From the NCBI RefSeq assembly GCF_002734285.1, contig NZ_NSEA01000004.1, positions 1 to 64,000 of the forward strand: 64,000 nucleotides of DNA, written 5' to 3'. Below the pieces are notes generated by a model. The model ran no database searches, was not told where the DNA came from, and saw only the letters and a program-made list of their open reading frames with translations. Origin of the DNA: Fredinandcohnia onubensis (GTDB lineage: Bacteria; Bacillota; Bacilli; Bacillales; Bacillaceae_L). Made by a program: the position numbers and the translations under genes. Of the stretch, positions 17,310-26,254 are shown one piece after another; within the stretch, counting starts at the first letter, position 1, and every line of letters starts with the position of its first letter.

Positions 17310-18398
17310 TTGAAAATAGTTGTTAGTGGTGGTGGAACAGGAGGGCATATTTATCCTGCACTTGCCTTAATTAAAGAAATTAAAAAACTTAATCCTTCTG
17401 CCGAATTTCTCTATATCGGTACAGAAAAAGGGTTGGAGAGCAGTATTGTAACCCGTGAAGGGATCCCATTTAAAACAATCCATATCACTGGATTCAAACG
17501 AAAGCTTTCCTTTGAAAATATTAAAACAATTACTCGGTTCCTAAAAGGTGTCCAAGACAGTAAGAAGTTGATAAAAGACTTTAAACCTGATGTTGTAATA
17601 GGTACAGGCGGTTATGTATGTGGACCTGTTGTTTACGCAGCATCAAAATTACATATACCAACAATCATTCATGAACAAAACAGCATACCAGGTCTTACAA
17701 ATAAATTTTTAAGTCGATATGTTGACAAGGTGGCCATCTGCTTTGAAGAAGCTGGACAGTTTTTCCCTAAAGAAAAAGTAATCCTTACAGGAAACCCACG
17801 GGCGTCTGAGGTAATCGGTAAAGACGGAAGTACGGGGAGAGAATCTGTTGGTCTAAAAAGTTCCCAAAAATCCGTTTTACTAGTTGGTGGAAGCAGAGGT
17901 GCTAAACCACTTAACGACGCATTTTTGAGTGCTTTATCCGAGGTGAAGGAAAAAAATTATCAATTCCTGTATGTTACTGGTGAGGTTCATTATGAAAATG
18001 TACTTAATCGGGTAAAGGCGGTTGGAAATCCTGATAATGTGATCATCAAACCGTTTATCCACAATATGCCGGACGTACTAGCAGGTGTTGACCTCGTTGT
18101 AGCTCGCGCAGGTGCGACAACCTTAGCTGAACTAACTGCTTTAGGATTACCAAGCATCTTAGTGCCAAGCCCTTATGTAACAAATAATCATCAAGAGAAA
18201 AATGCAAGATCCTTAAGTGATAAGGGGGCAGCCATATTAAGACTTGAAAGAGATCTTACAGGTTCTCAGCTAATTAAGGACATTGATTCAATTCTATTAA
18301 ACCCAATAAAACTTGAAGAAATGAAAAATGCTTCTTCAGAAATAGGGATACCAGATGCGGCTAGTCGTCTATACAAAGTGATGAATGACCTAATCTAG
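17310..18398 (+). CDS. murG: Lipid II synthase: UDP-GlcNAc--MurNAc-(pentapeptide) pyrophosphoryl-undecaprenol GlcNAc transferase MurG
   Basis: MurG converts lipid I to lipid II at the cytoplasmic membrane face. With a TTG start at 17310 the protein has 362 residues, like B. subtilis MurG (363). It opens with the glycine-rich donor/lipid loop [26 protein letters not shown] lies near residue 124 and the C-terminal donor site [18 protein letters not shown] near 260-277. GGGAGGAG lies five bases before the TTG. A further upstream ATG-like frame extension (MNDKLPK...) is rejected because it would place this Shine-Dalgarno inside the gene. A large inverted repeat precedes it. Confidence 0.94.
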   Translation: MKIVVSGGGTGGHIYPALALIKEIKKLNPSAEFLYIGTEKGLESSIVTREGIPFKTIHITGFKRKLSFENIKTITRFLKGVQDSKKLIKDFKPDVVIGTGGYVCGPVVYAASKLHIPTIIHEQNSIPGLTNKFLSRYVDKVAICFEEAGQFFPKEKVILTGNPRASEVIGKDGSTGRESVGLKSSQKSVLLVGGSRGAKPLNDAFLSALSEVKEKNYQFLYVTGEVHYENVLNRVKAVGNPDNVIIKPFIHNMPDVLAGVDLVVARAGATTLAELTALGLPSILVPSPYVTNNHQEKNARSLSDKGAAILRLERDLTGSQLIKDIDSILLNPIKLEEMKNASSEIGIPDAASRLYKVMNDLI

Positions 18399-18480
18399 GC
18401 GAATGTACCATGAAAGCAGCAATGAGCATATACTACAGTAATGTCTGTTCTAAGTCGAGATGCAGATGAAGGAGGTAATC

Positions 18481-19389
18481 ATGGAAAATATAGTGAAAGA
18501 ACTTCAAGAGTCGAATGTTGGCAAGGTTATAGAGAACGAACCTTTATCTAAGCATACAACCATTAAGATTGGTGGTCCGGCCGATTTATTTATCGAACCA
18601 AATAGTATTGAATCCTTAAAAAAGACACTTGAAATAATAAAAAAACACGGAATTAAATGGCGTGCCATCGGACGAGGTTCAAATCTTCTAGTTTCTGATA
18701 AAGGTATTGAAGGTGCAGTTATTAAACTAGGAAATGGCATTAATCATATGGAGTTACAAGGCACAACTTTAACTGTTGGTGCTGGTTATTCAATCGTAAG
18801 TCTTGCTGTACAAATTGCAAGAAAAGGATTGTCAGGACTTGAATTTTCAAGTGGAATTCCAGGTTCAATCGGTGGCGCTGTCTATATGAACGCTGGGGCA
18901 CATGGGTCTGATATTTCCAAAATATTAACGAAGGCACATATTTTATTCGATGATGGTAGTTTGGAATGGCTTTCGAATGAGGAAATGGAGTATTCCTACC
19001 GTACTTCAATCCTTCAAAAGAAACGACCTGGAATTGTGGTTGAAGCAACGTTTCAATTAACTGAAGGGGATAAAGCAGATATTTCGGCAGTCATGAAAAA
19101 AAATAAAGACTATCGAAGGGATACTCAACCATGGGATCTCCCTTGTGCTGGAAGTATTTTTCGTAATCCGCTTCCGCATTATGCTGGTCAATTAGTAGAA
19201 AAATCAGGCTTGAAAGGCTATACCATTGGCGGAGCAAAAATATCCGAAATGCATGGTAATTTTATTGTGAATGCTGGAAATGCAAAAGCGCAGGATGTTC
19301 TTGATCTCATTGGATTCGTAAAGGAGAAAATCTATACTCTACACGGAGTGCGAATGGAAACAGAAGTTGAAATAATTGGTCGAATCTAG
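18481..19389 (+). CDS. murB: UDP-N-acetylenolpyruvoylglucosamine reductase MurB (type II)
   Basis: MurB reduces UDP-GlcNAc-enolpyruvate to UDP-MurNAc with NADPH and FAD. The 302-residue protein has the FAD-binding signatures [15 protein letters not shown] (about 60-74) and [19 protein letters not shown] (about 125-143). Active-site segments YSYRTSILQ and [10 protein letters not shown] follow, and [10 protein letters not shown] contains the catalytic serine. The short form without the extra E. coli-type domain is the type II enzyme usual in Firmicutes. GAAGGAGG lies five bases before the ATG, which decides this start over an in-frame ATG seven codons upstream. Confidence 0.95.
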   Translation: MENIVKELQESNVGKVIENEPLSKHTTIKIGGPADLFIEPNSIESLKKTLEIIKKHGIKWRAIGRGSNLLVSDKGIEGAVIKLGNGINHMELQGTTLTVGAGYSIVSLAVQIARKGLSGLEFSSGIPGSIGGAVYMNAGAHGSDISKILTKAHILFDDGSLEWLSNEEMEYSYRTSILQKKRPGIVVEATFQLTEGDKADISAVMKKNKDYRRDTQPWDLPCAGSIFRNPLPHYAGQLVEKSGLKGYTIGGAKISEMHGNFIVNAGNAKAQDVLDLIGFVKEKIYTLHGVRMETEVEIIGRI

Positions 19390-19463
19390 ACAGATTCTAC
19401 ACCCATTTCTTAGGAAAATATGATATAATACAATAACATGTATGTGTTACTGTATAAGTTTCT

Positions 19464-19497
19464 AAACGGCATGTATACATGCCGTTTATTCTTTCGT
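19464..19497 (+). terminator. Long perfect palindrome, possible terminator, between murB and divIB
   Basis: A perfect 24-bp palindrome (AAACGGCATGTA and its complement, 19464-19487) is followed by ATTCTTTCGTTT. It could form a terminator hairpin with an imperfect T tract, or be a dimeric operator around TGTATACA. Confidence 0.45.
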
Positions 19498-19597
19498 TTA
19501 AAGCATTTTTAAAATACATGTATTTGCCTATATAAAATGGACAGGTTGTTATATTAAGATGATTACAGGAGATTTTTGATTCGCGGGGTGAATGTAT

Positions 19598-20401
19598 TTG
19601 GCAAAGCAAAAGGTTGTTACAATAGAAGACCGAATTCCAAAGCTTAAGCAGAGAAGAAAACAAAAAGCTAATCGTCGATTGATTATGTACATAACCTTTT
19701 TCTTTTTATTGCTTTCCGGAATTCTTTATTTCCAATCTCCTTTAAGTAAAATCGGCGAGATCACTATTACAGGCAACCAAAATATCACATCCGAACAAAT
19801 TTCAAAGCTTAGCAAATTGAATGTTGGGACAAGCTTTTGGAAGGTCAATCAGGATGAAGTTAAACAAAATATAAAAAAACACCCTGAAATTAAGGAAGTT
19901 ACGATTCAAAAGATATTTCCCAACGATATAAAGATAAATGTCAGTGAGCTAAAAAGGGTAGGATATATAAGTGGTCATAATACTTTTTACCCAATCCTTG
20001 AAAATGGGAAGATTATTGAGAATGCCCAAAAATTTGGTTCAAAAGCGATTCCAGTTGATGCGCCAATTTTAGTTGACTGGGATGATGAAGCATTAAAGTT
20101 GCTTACAAAGGAACTAAATAAAATCCAACCCTCAATTTCAAAGCTTATTTCCGAAATTCACCATACTCCTACAGAATATGATCCTCTTCAGATGACCCTT
20201 TACATGATTGATGGGTATGAAGTTAAAGCTACTGTACGAAATTTCGCGAAGAATATTACAACATATCCTACAATCGTCAGTGAATTGGATCCATCTCTAA
20301 ATGGATATATTGAACTAGATGTAGTGCCAACTTTTATTCCATATGAAAAAGAGAGCACCAGTGAAGAAGGAGAGATGGTAACAGATGAAAGTGAAGGGTA
20401 A
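19598..20401 (+). CDS. divIB: Cell division protein DivIB (FtsQ family)
   Basis: DivIB is a bitopic divisome protein bridging FtsL/DivIC and PBP2B. The 267-residue protein has a basic cytoplasmic tail with RIPKLKQRRKQKANRRL, a membrane helix near residues 30-48, and a POTRA domain (about 49-120, ITITGNQNITSEQISKL). A beta domain and an acidic tail follow. TTG 19598 is chosen because GGGGTG lies seven bases upstream; the ATG two codons earlier is too close. It overlaps the next gene by 17 bases, so translation is likely coupled. Confidence 0.92.
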   Translation: MAKQKVVTIEDRIPKLKQRRKQKANRRLIMYITFFFLLLSGILYFQSPLSKIGEITITGNQNITSEQISKLSKLNVGTSFWKVNQDEVKQNIKKHPEIKEVTIQKIFPNDIKINVSELKRVGYISGHNTFYPILENGKIIENAQKFGSKAIPVDAPILVDWDDEALKLLTKELNKIQPSISKLISEIHHTPTEYDPLQMTLYMIDGYEVKATVRNFAKNITTYPTIVSELDPSLNGYIELDVVPTFIPYEKESTSEEGEMVTDESEG

Positions 20402-21092
20402 GCATGTGGTTCTTTCATTTGTCTGCTTAGTCCTTGGCTTTATGATTTCATTCTCGTACCAATTTACAAAAGAACAAATGGAATCAAGTCAGGTCACTGA
20501 ACAACAGTGGAATGAAGAAACAAAAATACGAACGGAATTCAATGAACAAAATGAAAAAAATAATGAGCTTCAACTGAAACTTATTGAAAAACAAAATCAA
20601 ATTCAAGCAATTGAAGAAGAACTTGCGAAAGAGGAACAAGAACAAATTTACTATAATCTTGTTGAAGAAGTAGAGAAGTATCGAATGGTTGTTGGTGAAA
20701 TTGGTGTAAAAGGCCCAGGAGTTTCAGTTACACTCGAGGATTCATCTTACGTTCCATCAGGTCAAGATGTTAATAATTATTTAGTTCATGAGAGCCATTT
20801 ATTTAAGGTCATAAATGAACTTTATGTATCTGGTGCCCAAGCTGTTTCGGTAAATGGAAAGAGACTTAGTCATGATTCGTATATATACTGTAATGGGCCA
20901 GTTGTTGTTGTTGATGGCAAACCATATCCGGCACCATTTGTGATCACGGCAATTGGTGATCCCGATGTCCTCATACCGGCTCTAAATATGAATGGTGGAA
21001 TTACAGACCAATTGATTCAAGATAATATTGTCGTGAAGATTGAGAACAAAACACAAATTCAAATGGACCCATTACTTCAAGCGAATGAATAA
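20385..21092 (+). CDS. ylxW: DUF881 membrane-anchored coiled-coil protein (YlxW)
   Basis: The 235-residue protein has an N-terminal membrane helix (about 7-25) and an extracellular coiled coil (about 30-90, Glu/Gln-rich). A DUF881 domain with GVKGPGVSVTLEDSS, then NELYVSGAQAVSVNGKRL and an ITAIGDPDVL strand, follows. It matches B. subtilis YlxW by position and domain. The biochemical role is unknown. Its place between divIB and ftsA suggests an envelope or division role, which is inference. A second DUF881 gene follows. Confidence 0.82.
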   Translation: MKVKGKHVVLSFVCLVLGFMISFSYQFTKEQMESSQVTEQQWNEETKIRTEFNEQNEKNNELQLKLIEKQNQIQAIEEELAKEEQEQIYYNLVEEVEKYRMVVGEIGVKGPGVSVTLEDSSYVPSGQDVNNYLVHESHLFKVINELYVSGAQAVSVNGKRLSHDSYIYCNGPVVVVDGKPYPAPFVITAIGDPDVLIPALNMNGGITDQLIQDNIVVKIENKTQIQMDPLLQANE

Positions 21093-21127
21093 ACCGGATG
21101 TTTGATATAGAAGGCTAGGTGGTTTTC

Positions 21128-21838
21128 TTGGACAAAAAAACAGGCATTAGCTTCACTGTGATTACGTGTATAATTGGTTTTATGGTTGCTGTCCAATTTC
21201 AAACCATTAAAGAACCTGAAGTGCGAGATACTCGTGACTTATGGGAATTGCGTGAAGACTTAAAGCAATCACAAGAATTATATACAGAATTATTAACAAA
21301 AATTTATACATATGAAGCAAAGTTGGAACAATACGAGAATCAACGTGATGACAGTAAAATGCTTATTCTTAAAGATACGCTTGATGAATTAAAGAAGCAG
21401 GCAGGACTTACACAAGTGTCAGGTCCTGGGCTTACGATTACAGTTGAGCAATCGTTCAATGAAGCAGGAAGACAAGCTACAACCATTACTCCGAGTTTGT
21501 TGAGATGGCTAGTAAATGAATTGAATTCATATCAGGCAAAGGCAATTTCTATTGACGGCCACCGTGTAATTACGACAACGGTCATACGGGAAATTCAAGG
21601 AAGACCAAAAATTGATTCATATTCTCTAAATCCATTACCAATTGAAATAAAGGTCATTGCAGACGATGCTGAACGACTTTATAACAAGTTAAAAGCATCA
21701 GAAGCAGAGCGACAATTCTTTATTGATAATTTGCGATTAAAAATATCAAAGCCAAGTAAAGTTGTAACAATTCCTGCATTTGATGACCCAATTAGGATTA
21801 CAGAAATGCAACCTAATATGGAACCAGATAATAAGTGA
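21128..21838 (+). CDS. ylxX: DUF881 membrane-anchored coiled-coil protein (YlxX)
   Basis: This 236-residue protein is a paralogue of the preceding gene: one membrane helix (about 7-25), a coiled coil (about 33-80), and a DUF881 domain with VSGPGLTITVEQSF and ELNSYQAKAISIDGHRVI. The start is TTG with AGGTGG five bases upstream. A GTG three codons earlier overlaps that site and is rejected. The function is unknown. The pair probably arose by tandem duplication and is kept in Bacillus dcw clusters. Confidence 0.82.
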   Translation: MDKKTGISFTVITCIIGFMVAVQFQTIKEPEVRDTRDLWELREDLKQSQELYTELLTKIYTYEAKLEQYENQRDDSKMLILKDTLDELKKQAGLTQVSGPGLTITVEQSFNEAGRQATTITPSLLRWLVNELNSYQAKAISIDGHRVITTTVIREIQGRPKIDSYSLNPLPIEIKVIADDAERLYNKLKASEAERQFFIDNLRLKISKPSKVVTIPAFDDPIRITEMQPNMEPDNK

Positions 21839-21856
21839 TAAAGGTGGAACATAGTC

Positions 21857-22219
21857 ATGTGGCTTCCAATTTTCGGTCTAATAGTCGGAATCATCCTCGG
21901 ACTGTTATCGGAGTTCAAAATTCCAGCAGAGTATTCGAATTATTTATCAATTGCCGTTTTAGCAGCTCTTGATACTTTGTTCGGTGGCATTCGTGCACAT
22001 TTGCAAAATATATATGATCAGTCCGTATTTGTTTCTGGTTTCTTTTTTAATATTTTATTGGCAGCAAGTTTAGCTTTTCTAGGTGTGCATCTTGGTGTAG
22101 ACTTGTACTTGGTAGCCGTTTTCGCATTTGGAGTAAGGCTTTTCCAAAATATTGCGGTGATCCGTCGAATAATTTTATCCAAATGGAGCCTTTCTCGTGA
22201 TAAAATAGAAAAAAATTGA
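21857..22219 (+). CDS. sbp: Small basic protein Sbp (DUF1290)
   Basis: The 120-residue protein has three hydrophobic membrane segments (about 3-20, 25-45 and 60-100) and a basic C-terminus (RRIILSKWSLSRDKIEKN). It corresponds to B. subtilis Sbp between ylxX and ftsA. Its function is not established. The family motif AALDTLFGGIRAHLQ (residues about 35-49) is clear. It ends the ylxW-ylxX-sbp block before the ftsA promoter region. Confidence 0.85.
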   Translation: MWLPIFGLIVGIILGLLSEFKIPAEYSNYLSIAVLAALDTLFGGIRAHLQNIYDQSVFVSGFFFNILLAASLAFLGVHLGVDLYLVAVFAFGVRLFQNIAVIRRIILSKWSLSRDKIEKN

Positions 22220-22226
22220 TTTTTAT

Positions 22227-22254
22227 AAAGGGAAAACCCCTATGGTTGTTGAAT
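22227..22254 (+). promoter_or_regulatory. SigH-type promoter upstream of ftsA
   Basis: AAAGGGAAA (22227-22235) matches the SigH -35 RNAGGAWWW at all but one position. GTTGAAT (22248-22254) matches the -10 RNNGAAT. The spacer is 12 bases. B. subtilis ftsAZ has a SigH promoter that boosts FtsZ at sporulation onset, so this is a plausible equivalent about 95 bases before ftsA. Confidence 0.6.
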
Positions 22255-22348
22255 ATTTTTCATATACAAAAATTATTATGAAAAATGTCAGTTGTTGTTC
22301 GAAAAATGTTATACGAAATGTGTTATGTAAAAAAGGAGGTGCCACAGA

Positions 22349-23641
22349 ATGAACAGCAATGAAATATGTGTTAGTCTTGACATCGGTACATCCAATGTTA
22401 AGGTTATCATCGGTGAGATGGTTGATGATTCTCTTAACATAATAGGTGTGGGTAATGTTAAATCAGAAGGTTTGAAAAAAGGTTCAATTGTTGACATAGA
22501 TGAGACCGTTCATTCTATTAAGAAGGCAGTTGAGCAAGCAGAAAGAATGGTAGGCATTTCTATTAATCAAGTAGTTGTATCCGTCCCAGCTATCAATGTT
22601 CAGTTACAGGATGCACATGGAGTAGTGGCAGTTTCTACTGAGTCTCGTCAAAATCGTGAAATAAGCAATGAAGATGTCCTACGTGTAATCGATGCCGCAC
22701 AATTTATTTCTCTACCACCAGAAAGAGAAATTATCGATATGATTCCAAAACAATTTATTGTAGATGGATATGATGAAATTAGTGATCCACGTGGTATGTT
22801 AGGTGTTAGGTTAGAAGTGGAAGGAACTATAATTACAACTTCACGTACAATTTTACATAACCTGCTGCGTTGTGTAGAAAAAGCAGGACTTGATATTACC
22901 GCAATCTCCCTACAACCTCTTGCATCAGGTTCAATTTCCTTATCTGATGATGAGAAAAACTTAGGGGTTGCTCTCGTTGATATTGGTGGAGGTTCTACAA
23001 CTATTGCACTCTTCCAAAATGGTCATCTAAAAACAACAAGTGTTCTACCTGTTGGTGGGGACCATATTACGAAGGATTTAGCAATTGGTTTACGAACATC
23101 TACTGAAGATGCTGAGAAAATTAAAATTAAACATGGACATGCCTTTTACGACGATGCTTCTGATGAAGAAGTATTTGATGTACCAATTATTGGCAGTGAT
23201 CAACATGAACGATTTACCCAATTACAAATTTCTGAAATCATCGAAGCTAGATTAGAAGAAATTTTACTGTTAGCACAAAAGGAAATTAAGAAAATGGGTG
23301 TAGGAGATCTTCCTGGTGGCTTTGTTCTTACAGGTGGAGTAGCAAATATGCCTGGAGTGCTGGAGCTATCTCAAATTGTGTTACGAAACAATGTTAGAAT
23401 TGCAAAGCCAGACTATATTGGTGTCAGAGAACCTCAATACGCAACAGGTGTAGGGCTGTTGCAGTTCGCATATGAGCAAGCAAGAATCCAAGGAAGAAAA
23501 ATTAGCACTACGGTCCAGGTGGAAAATCCTGAAAAAAGACCTGCTAGACAGCCTCAAGCGAAAAGTCACCCTAAAAACCAAAAAGAAGAGCAAAATATCG
23601 GCAAAAAAGTTAAGAGGTTTTTCGGTCTCTTCTTTGAATAG
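22349..23641 (+). CDS. ftsA: Cell division protein FtsA
   Basis: FtsA is the actin-like ATPase that tethers FtsZ to the membrane. The 430-residue protein starts with the phosphate-binding strand VSLDIGTSNVKVIIGE. It has the SHS2/1C insertion (about 85-165), VALVDIGGGSTTIALFQNG (about 209-227) and GFVLTGGVANMPG near 328-340. It ends with the amphipathic membrane-targeting helix KKVKRFFGLFFE. An AAAGGAGG Shine-Dalgarno precedes the ATG. ftsZ follows after 45 bases. A SigH-like promoter lies upstream. Confidence 0.96.
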   Translation: MNSNEICVSLDIGTSNVKVIIGEMVDDSLNIIGVGNVKSEGLKKGSIVDIDETVHSIKKAVEQAERMVGISINQVVVSVPAINVQLQDAHGVVAVSTESRQNREISNEDVLRVIDAAQFISLPPEREIIDMIPKQFIVDGYDEISDPRGMLGVRLEVEGTIITTSRTILHNLLRCVEKAGLDITAISLQPLASGSISLSDDEKNLGVALVDIGGGSTTIALFQNGHLKTTSVLPVGGDHITKDLAIGLRTSTEDAEKIKIKHGHAFYDDASDEEVFDVPIIGSDQHERFTQLQISEIIEARLEEILLLAQKEIKKMGVGDLPGGFVLTGGVANMPGVLELSQIVLRNNVRIAKPDYIGVREPQYATGVGLLQFAYEQARIQGRKISTTVQVENPEKRPARQPQAKSHPKNQKEEQNIGKKVKRFFGLFFE

Positions 23642-23686
23642 TCAGTTTAAAAGAGAAGTATATTTGCAAATTAGGAGGATCTTATA

Positions 23687-24853
23687 ATGTTAGAGTTTGA
23701 TACAAATGTTGATCAATTAGCTACTATAAAAGTAATCGGTGTAGGTGGCGGTGGAAATAACGCGGTTAACCGAATGATTGAACACGGTGTTCAAGGAGTC
23801 GAGTTTATCGCAGTTAATACAGATGCCCAAGCCTTAAATCTTTCAAAAGCTGAAATAAAAATGCAAATCGGTGGAAAATTAACTCGTGGTTTAGGTGCCG
23901 GAGCCAATCCGGAAGTAGGAAAGAAAGCTGCGGAGGAAAGTAGAGAACAAATCGAAGAAGCCCTCAAAGGAGCAGATATGGTATTTGTTACTGCAGGTAT
24001 GGGTGGTGGAACAGGTACAGGTGCTGCCCCTGTTATTGCTCAAATTTCAAAAGATTTAGGGGCTCTAACAGTTGGTGTAGTAACTAGACCGTTCACTTTC
24101 GAAGGTAGAAAGCGTCAAACGCAAGCTGCCGGTGGTATTGGTGCGATGAAAGAATCAGTTGACACACTGATCGTCATTCCAAACGACCGTCTTCTTGAAA
24201 TTGTTGATAAAAATACGCCAATGCTTGAAGCGTTCCGTGAGGCAGATAATGTGTTACGTCAAGGTGTACAGGGCATTTCCGACTTAATCGCAGTACCAGG
24301 GTTAATCAACCTTGACTTTGCTGACGTAAAAACAATCATGTCTAACAGAGGTTCTGCTCTAATGGGTATTGGTGTTGCAACAGGAGAAAACCGTGCTGCA
24401 GAAGCTGCAAAGAAGGCTATTTCAAGTCCATTGCTTGAAACATCAATTGATGGTGCACAAGGTGTACTAATGAATATTACAGGTGGAACAAACCTAAGTC
24501 TTTATGAAGTACAAGAGGCAGCAGATATTGTTGCATCAGCTTCTGATCAGGAAGTAAACATGATTTTCGGATCTGTTATTAATGAAAACCTAAAAGAAGA
24601 AATCGTCGTGACTGTTATTGCTACTGGTTTTACAGAGGCAGAAGTTAACCCAACACGTCCATCTCGTCCTTCATTTGGTGCAAAACCACAAGCACAACCG
24701 CAACCGCATCAGCAACCACAGGTTCAGGTTTCGCCAAGAAGAGAAATGAGACGTGAGGAGCCAGTTCAGGAAGTAAATACACGTAGTGCAGTACATGTAG
24801 AAGAAGAAATTGATGTACCAACATTCCTCCGTAACCGTAACAGAAGAGGATAA
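23687..24853 (+). CDS. ftsZ: Cell division GTPase FtsZ
   Basis: FtsZ is the tubulin-like GTPase that forms the Z-ring. The 388-residue protein has [13 protein letters not shown] near residue 18 and the tubulin signature GGGTGTG at residues 106-112. The T7 loop with [11 protein letters not shown] lies near 208-218. A Gln/Pro-rich linker (about 317-350) leads to the conserved tail [13 protein letters not shown], which binds FtsA and SepF (sepF lies in this window). The Shine-Dalgarno is TAGGAGG. A family-2 structured repeat starts one base after the stop, followed by a strong terminator. Confidence 0.97.
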   Translation: MLEFDTNVDQLATIKVIGVGGGGNNAVNRMIEHGVQGVEFIAVNTDAQALNLSKAEIKMQIGGKLTRGLGAGANPEVGKKAAEESREQIEEALKGADMVFVTAGMGGGTGTGAAPVIAQISKDLGALTVGVVTRPFTFEGRKRQTQAAGGIGAMKESVDTLIVIPNDRLLEIVDKNTPMLEAFREADNVLRQGVQGISDLIAVPGLINLDFADVKTIMSNRGSALMGIGVATGENRAAEAAKKAISSPLLETSIDGAQGVLMNITGGTNLSLYEVQEAADIVASASDQEVNMIFGSVINENLKEEIVVTVIATGFTEAEVNPTRPSRPSFGAKPQAQPQPHQQPQVQVSPRREMRREEPVQEVNTRSAVHVEEEIDVPTFLRNRNRRG

Positions 24854-24854
24854 A

Positions 24855-24980
24855 TAGAAAAGCGCAAGGCACCTGCTTATCGGCGACAAGCATAAGAACA
24901 GCGCTGACAGAAGGCGGTTTTTGCCTTCAGAAGCGATGGGCTTATGACCAGACAGCCGATGGTGCCTGGAGCTAGACAAT
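24855..24980 (+). repeat. Dispersed structured repeat, family 2, copy A (after ftsZ)
   Basis: This roughly 125-nt element starts TAGAAAAGCGCAAGGC and ends TGGAGCTAGACAA. It is about 80% identical to the reverse complement of 30783-30912. Nested pairings make a long rod: GGCACC/GGTGCC (24868, 24961), CGGC/GCCG (24881, 24955), CATAAG/CTTATG (24891, 24941), CGCT/AGCG (24902, 24932) and an apical GAAGGC/GCCTTC hairpin (24910, 24923). No credible reading frame is present. Confidence 0.82.
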
Positions 24981-25002
24981 AAAAAAGTCTTCATAAATTC
25001 TT

Positions 25003-25048
25003 AAAAAGGCATTTGACAATTTAGTTGTCGAATGCCTTTTTTCTATTT
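25003..25048 (+). terminator. Strong terminator of the ftsAZ unit
   Basis: AAAAAGGCATTTGACAA pairs with TTGTCGAATGCCTTTTTT around TTTAG. It isolates ftsAZ from the spoIIG promoter downstream. Between it and spoIIGA (25049-25254) only the promoter region is seen. Confidence 0.9.
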
Positions 25049-25130
25049 TTTCACCTATTTCTTTGGATTCCCCTTCATTCTAACTTAACTGACAAAATAA
25101 GAACTAATCTTCCAAAATTTCTCTTTTATT

Positions 25131-25175
25131 ATCGGCATGAAGTGACAGACTTCCATATAAGATGTACTATATACT
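25131..25175 (+). promoter_or_regulatory. spoIIG promoter: GTGACA, 22-bp spacer, TATACT, with Spo0A-like boxes
   Basis: GTGACA (25142-25147) and TATACT (25170-25175) are exactly 22 bp apart. That is the unusual spacing known for the Spo0A-activated, SigA-dependent B. subtilis spoIIG promoter. ATCGGCA at 25131-25137 reads TGCCGAT on the other strand, one mismatch from the 0A box TGNCGAA, just upstream of the -35. TGACAAA at 25090-25096 is another one-mismatch box. Confidence 0.68.
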
Positions 25176-25254
25176 ATTTTTTAAGCTAACTAGTTTACCA
25201 AATGCTAAAACATGTTTCTAAGGTGAAGTGACTTTTGGTGAAAGGAGAAATGGG

Positions 25255-26181
25255 GTGTCTATTTATTTAGATGTAATCTGGTTGTTAAACTTTTTCTTTG
25301 ACGCCTTATTATTACTACTAACTGCGATGATTTTAAAGCGAAAGATTGTAAAATGGAGAATCTTAGTAGGTTCATTTATTGGATCTTTGCTAGTTCTCTT
25401 AGTGGTTTCTCCTTTCGCAGAAATTGGGTCTCATCCTGTTACAAAACTTCTCTTTTCAATCGTAATTGTAGGAGTTGCTTTTGGATATAAACGATTTCGC
25501 TATTTTTTACAAGGATTATTAACCTTTTATTTTGCTACTTTCATGATTGGAGGTGGGATGATAGGGGTTCATTATTTTTTAGAATTCGATGTTCAAGTTT
25601 TTGATGGAACAATCATTACTCAGTCAACTGGCTATGGGAACCCAATTAGTTGGGGATTTGTTTTAATCGGTTTTCCGCTCTTATGGTATTTTTCAAAAAA
25701 TAGAATGGATGACATTGAAACGAAGCAAGTTTTCTATGACCAGATTGTTACTGTGAAGCTAGAAATAGATGATGTCATCTTACATTTACAAGGTTTGGTC
25801 GACAGTGGAAATCAATTGTTCGACCCAATTACAAAAAGCCCAGTTATGATCTTAGACACCACAAAATATGAAGAACTCTTTCCTAAAGCCCTGATGGAAC
25901 AATCCAAAAATATTGAACTCTTAACAAATGATTCTTCAACAGAATCGCATAAATGGGAAAGTCGTGTAAGACTTATTCCATATCGTGGGGTTGGCCAAGA
26001 ACATCAATTCTTATTGGCAGTTAAACCTGACCGAATAACAATCTATCACGGAAATGAAGAAAATATCGTAAAAAAAGGATTGGTTGCATTCAACCATACT
26101 ACTTTATCAACTGATGGAGAGTATGATTGTATCGTACATCCCAAAATGCTTGTTTCAAGCTCCATTCAGACAGCTTCGTAA
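25255..26181 (+). CDS. spoIIGA: Sigma-E processing peptidase SpoIIGA
   Basis: SpoIIGA is the membrane aspartic protease that cleaves pro-SigE in the mother cell after a signal from SpoIIR. The 308-residue protein has five membrane helices in the first 150 residues and a C-terminal protease domain. The catalytic aspartate in LVDSGNQL is residue 183, the same number as in B. subtilis. The GTG start at 25255 is set by AAGGAG seven bases upstream; the nine-codon N-terminal extension is rejected. Its substrate gene sigE follows. Confidence 0.95.
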   Translation: MSIYLDVIWLLNFFFDALLLLLTAMILKRKIVKWRILVGSFIGSLLVLLVVSPFAEIGSHPVTKLLFSIVIVGVAFGYKRFRYFLQGLLTFYFATFMIGGGMIGVHYFLEFDVQVFDGTIITQSTGYGNPISWGFVLIGFPLLWYFSKNRMDDIETKQVFYDQIVTVKLEIDDVILHLQGLVDSGNQLFDPITKSPVMILDTTKYEELFPKALMEQSKNIELLTNDSSTESHKWESRVRLIPYRGVGQEHQFLLAVKPDRITIYHGNEENIVKKGLVAFNHTTLSTDGEYDCIVHPKMLVSSSIQTAS

Positions 26182-26254
26182 GGGGAATTAAACAAATTTA
26201 TTCTAATAAATATCATACTCACGCTTTTTACAAATTAGAAGGGAGAACTTATCT

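Noticed and set aside
19424-19429. TATAAT hexamer upstream of divIB as a promoter
   Set aside because: No acceptable -35 lies 16-18 bp upstream, so it is not listed as a promoter.
24671-24994. Minus-strand frames of 80-107 codons over the ftsZ end and repeat
   Set aside because: They mirror the Gln/Pro-rich linker of ftsZ and then the repeat. No Shine-Dalgarno or family motif is present.
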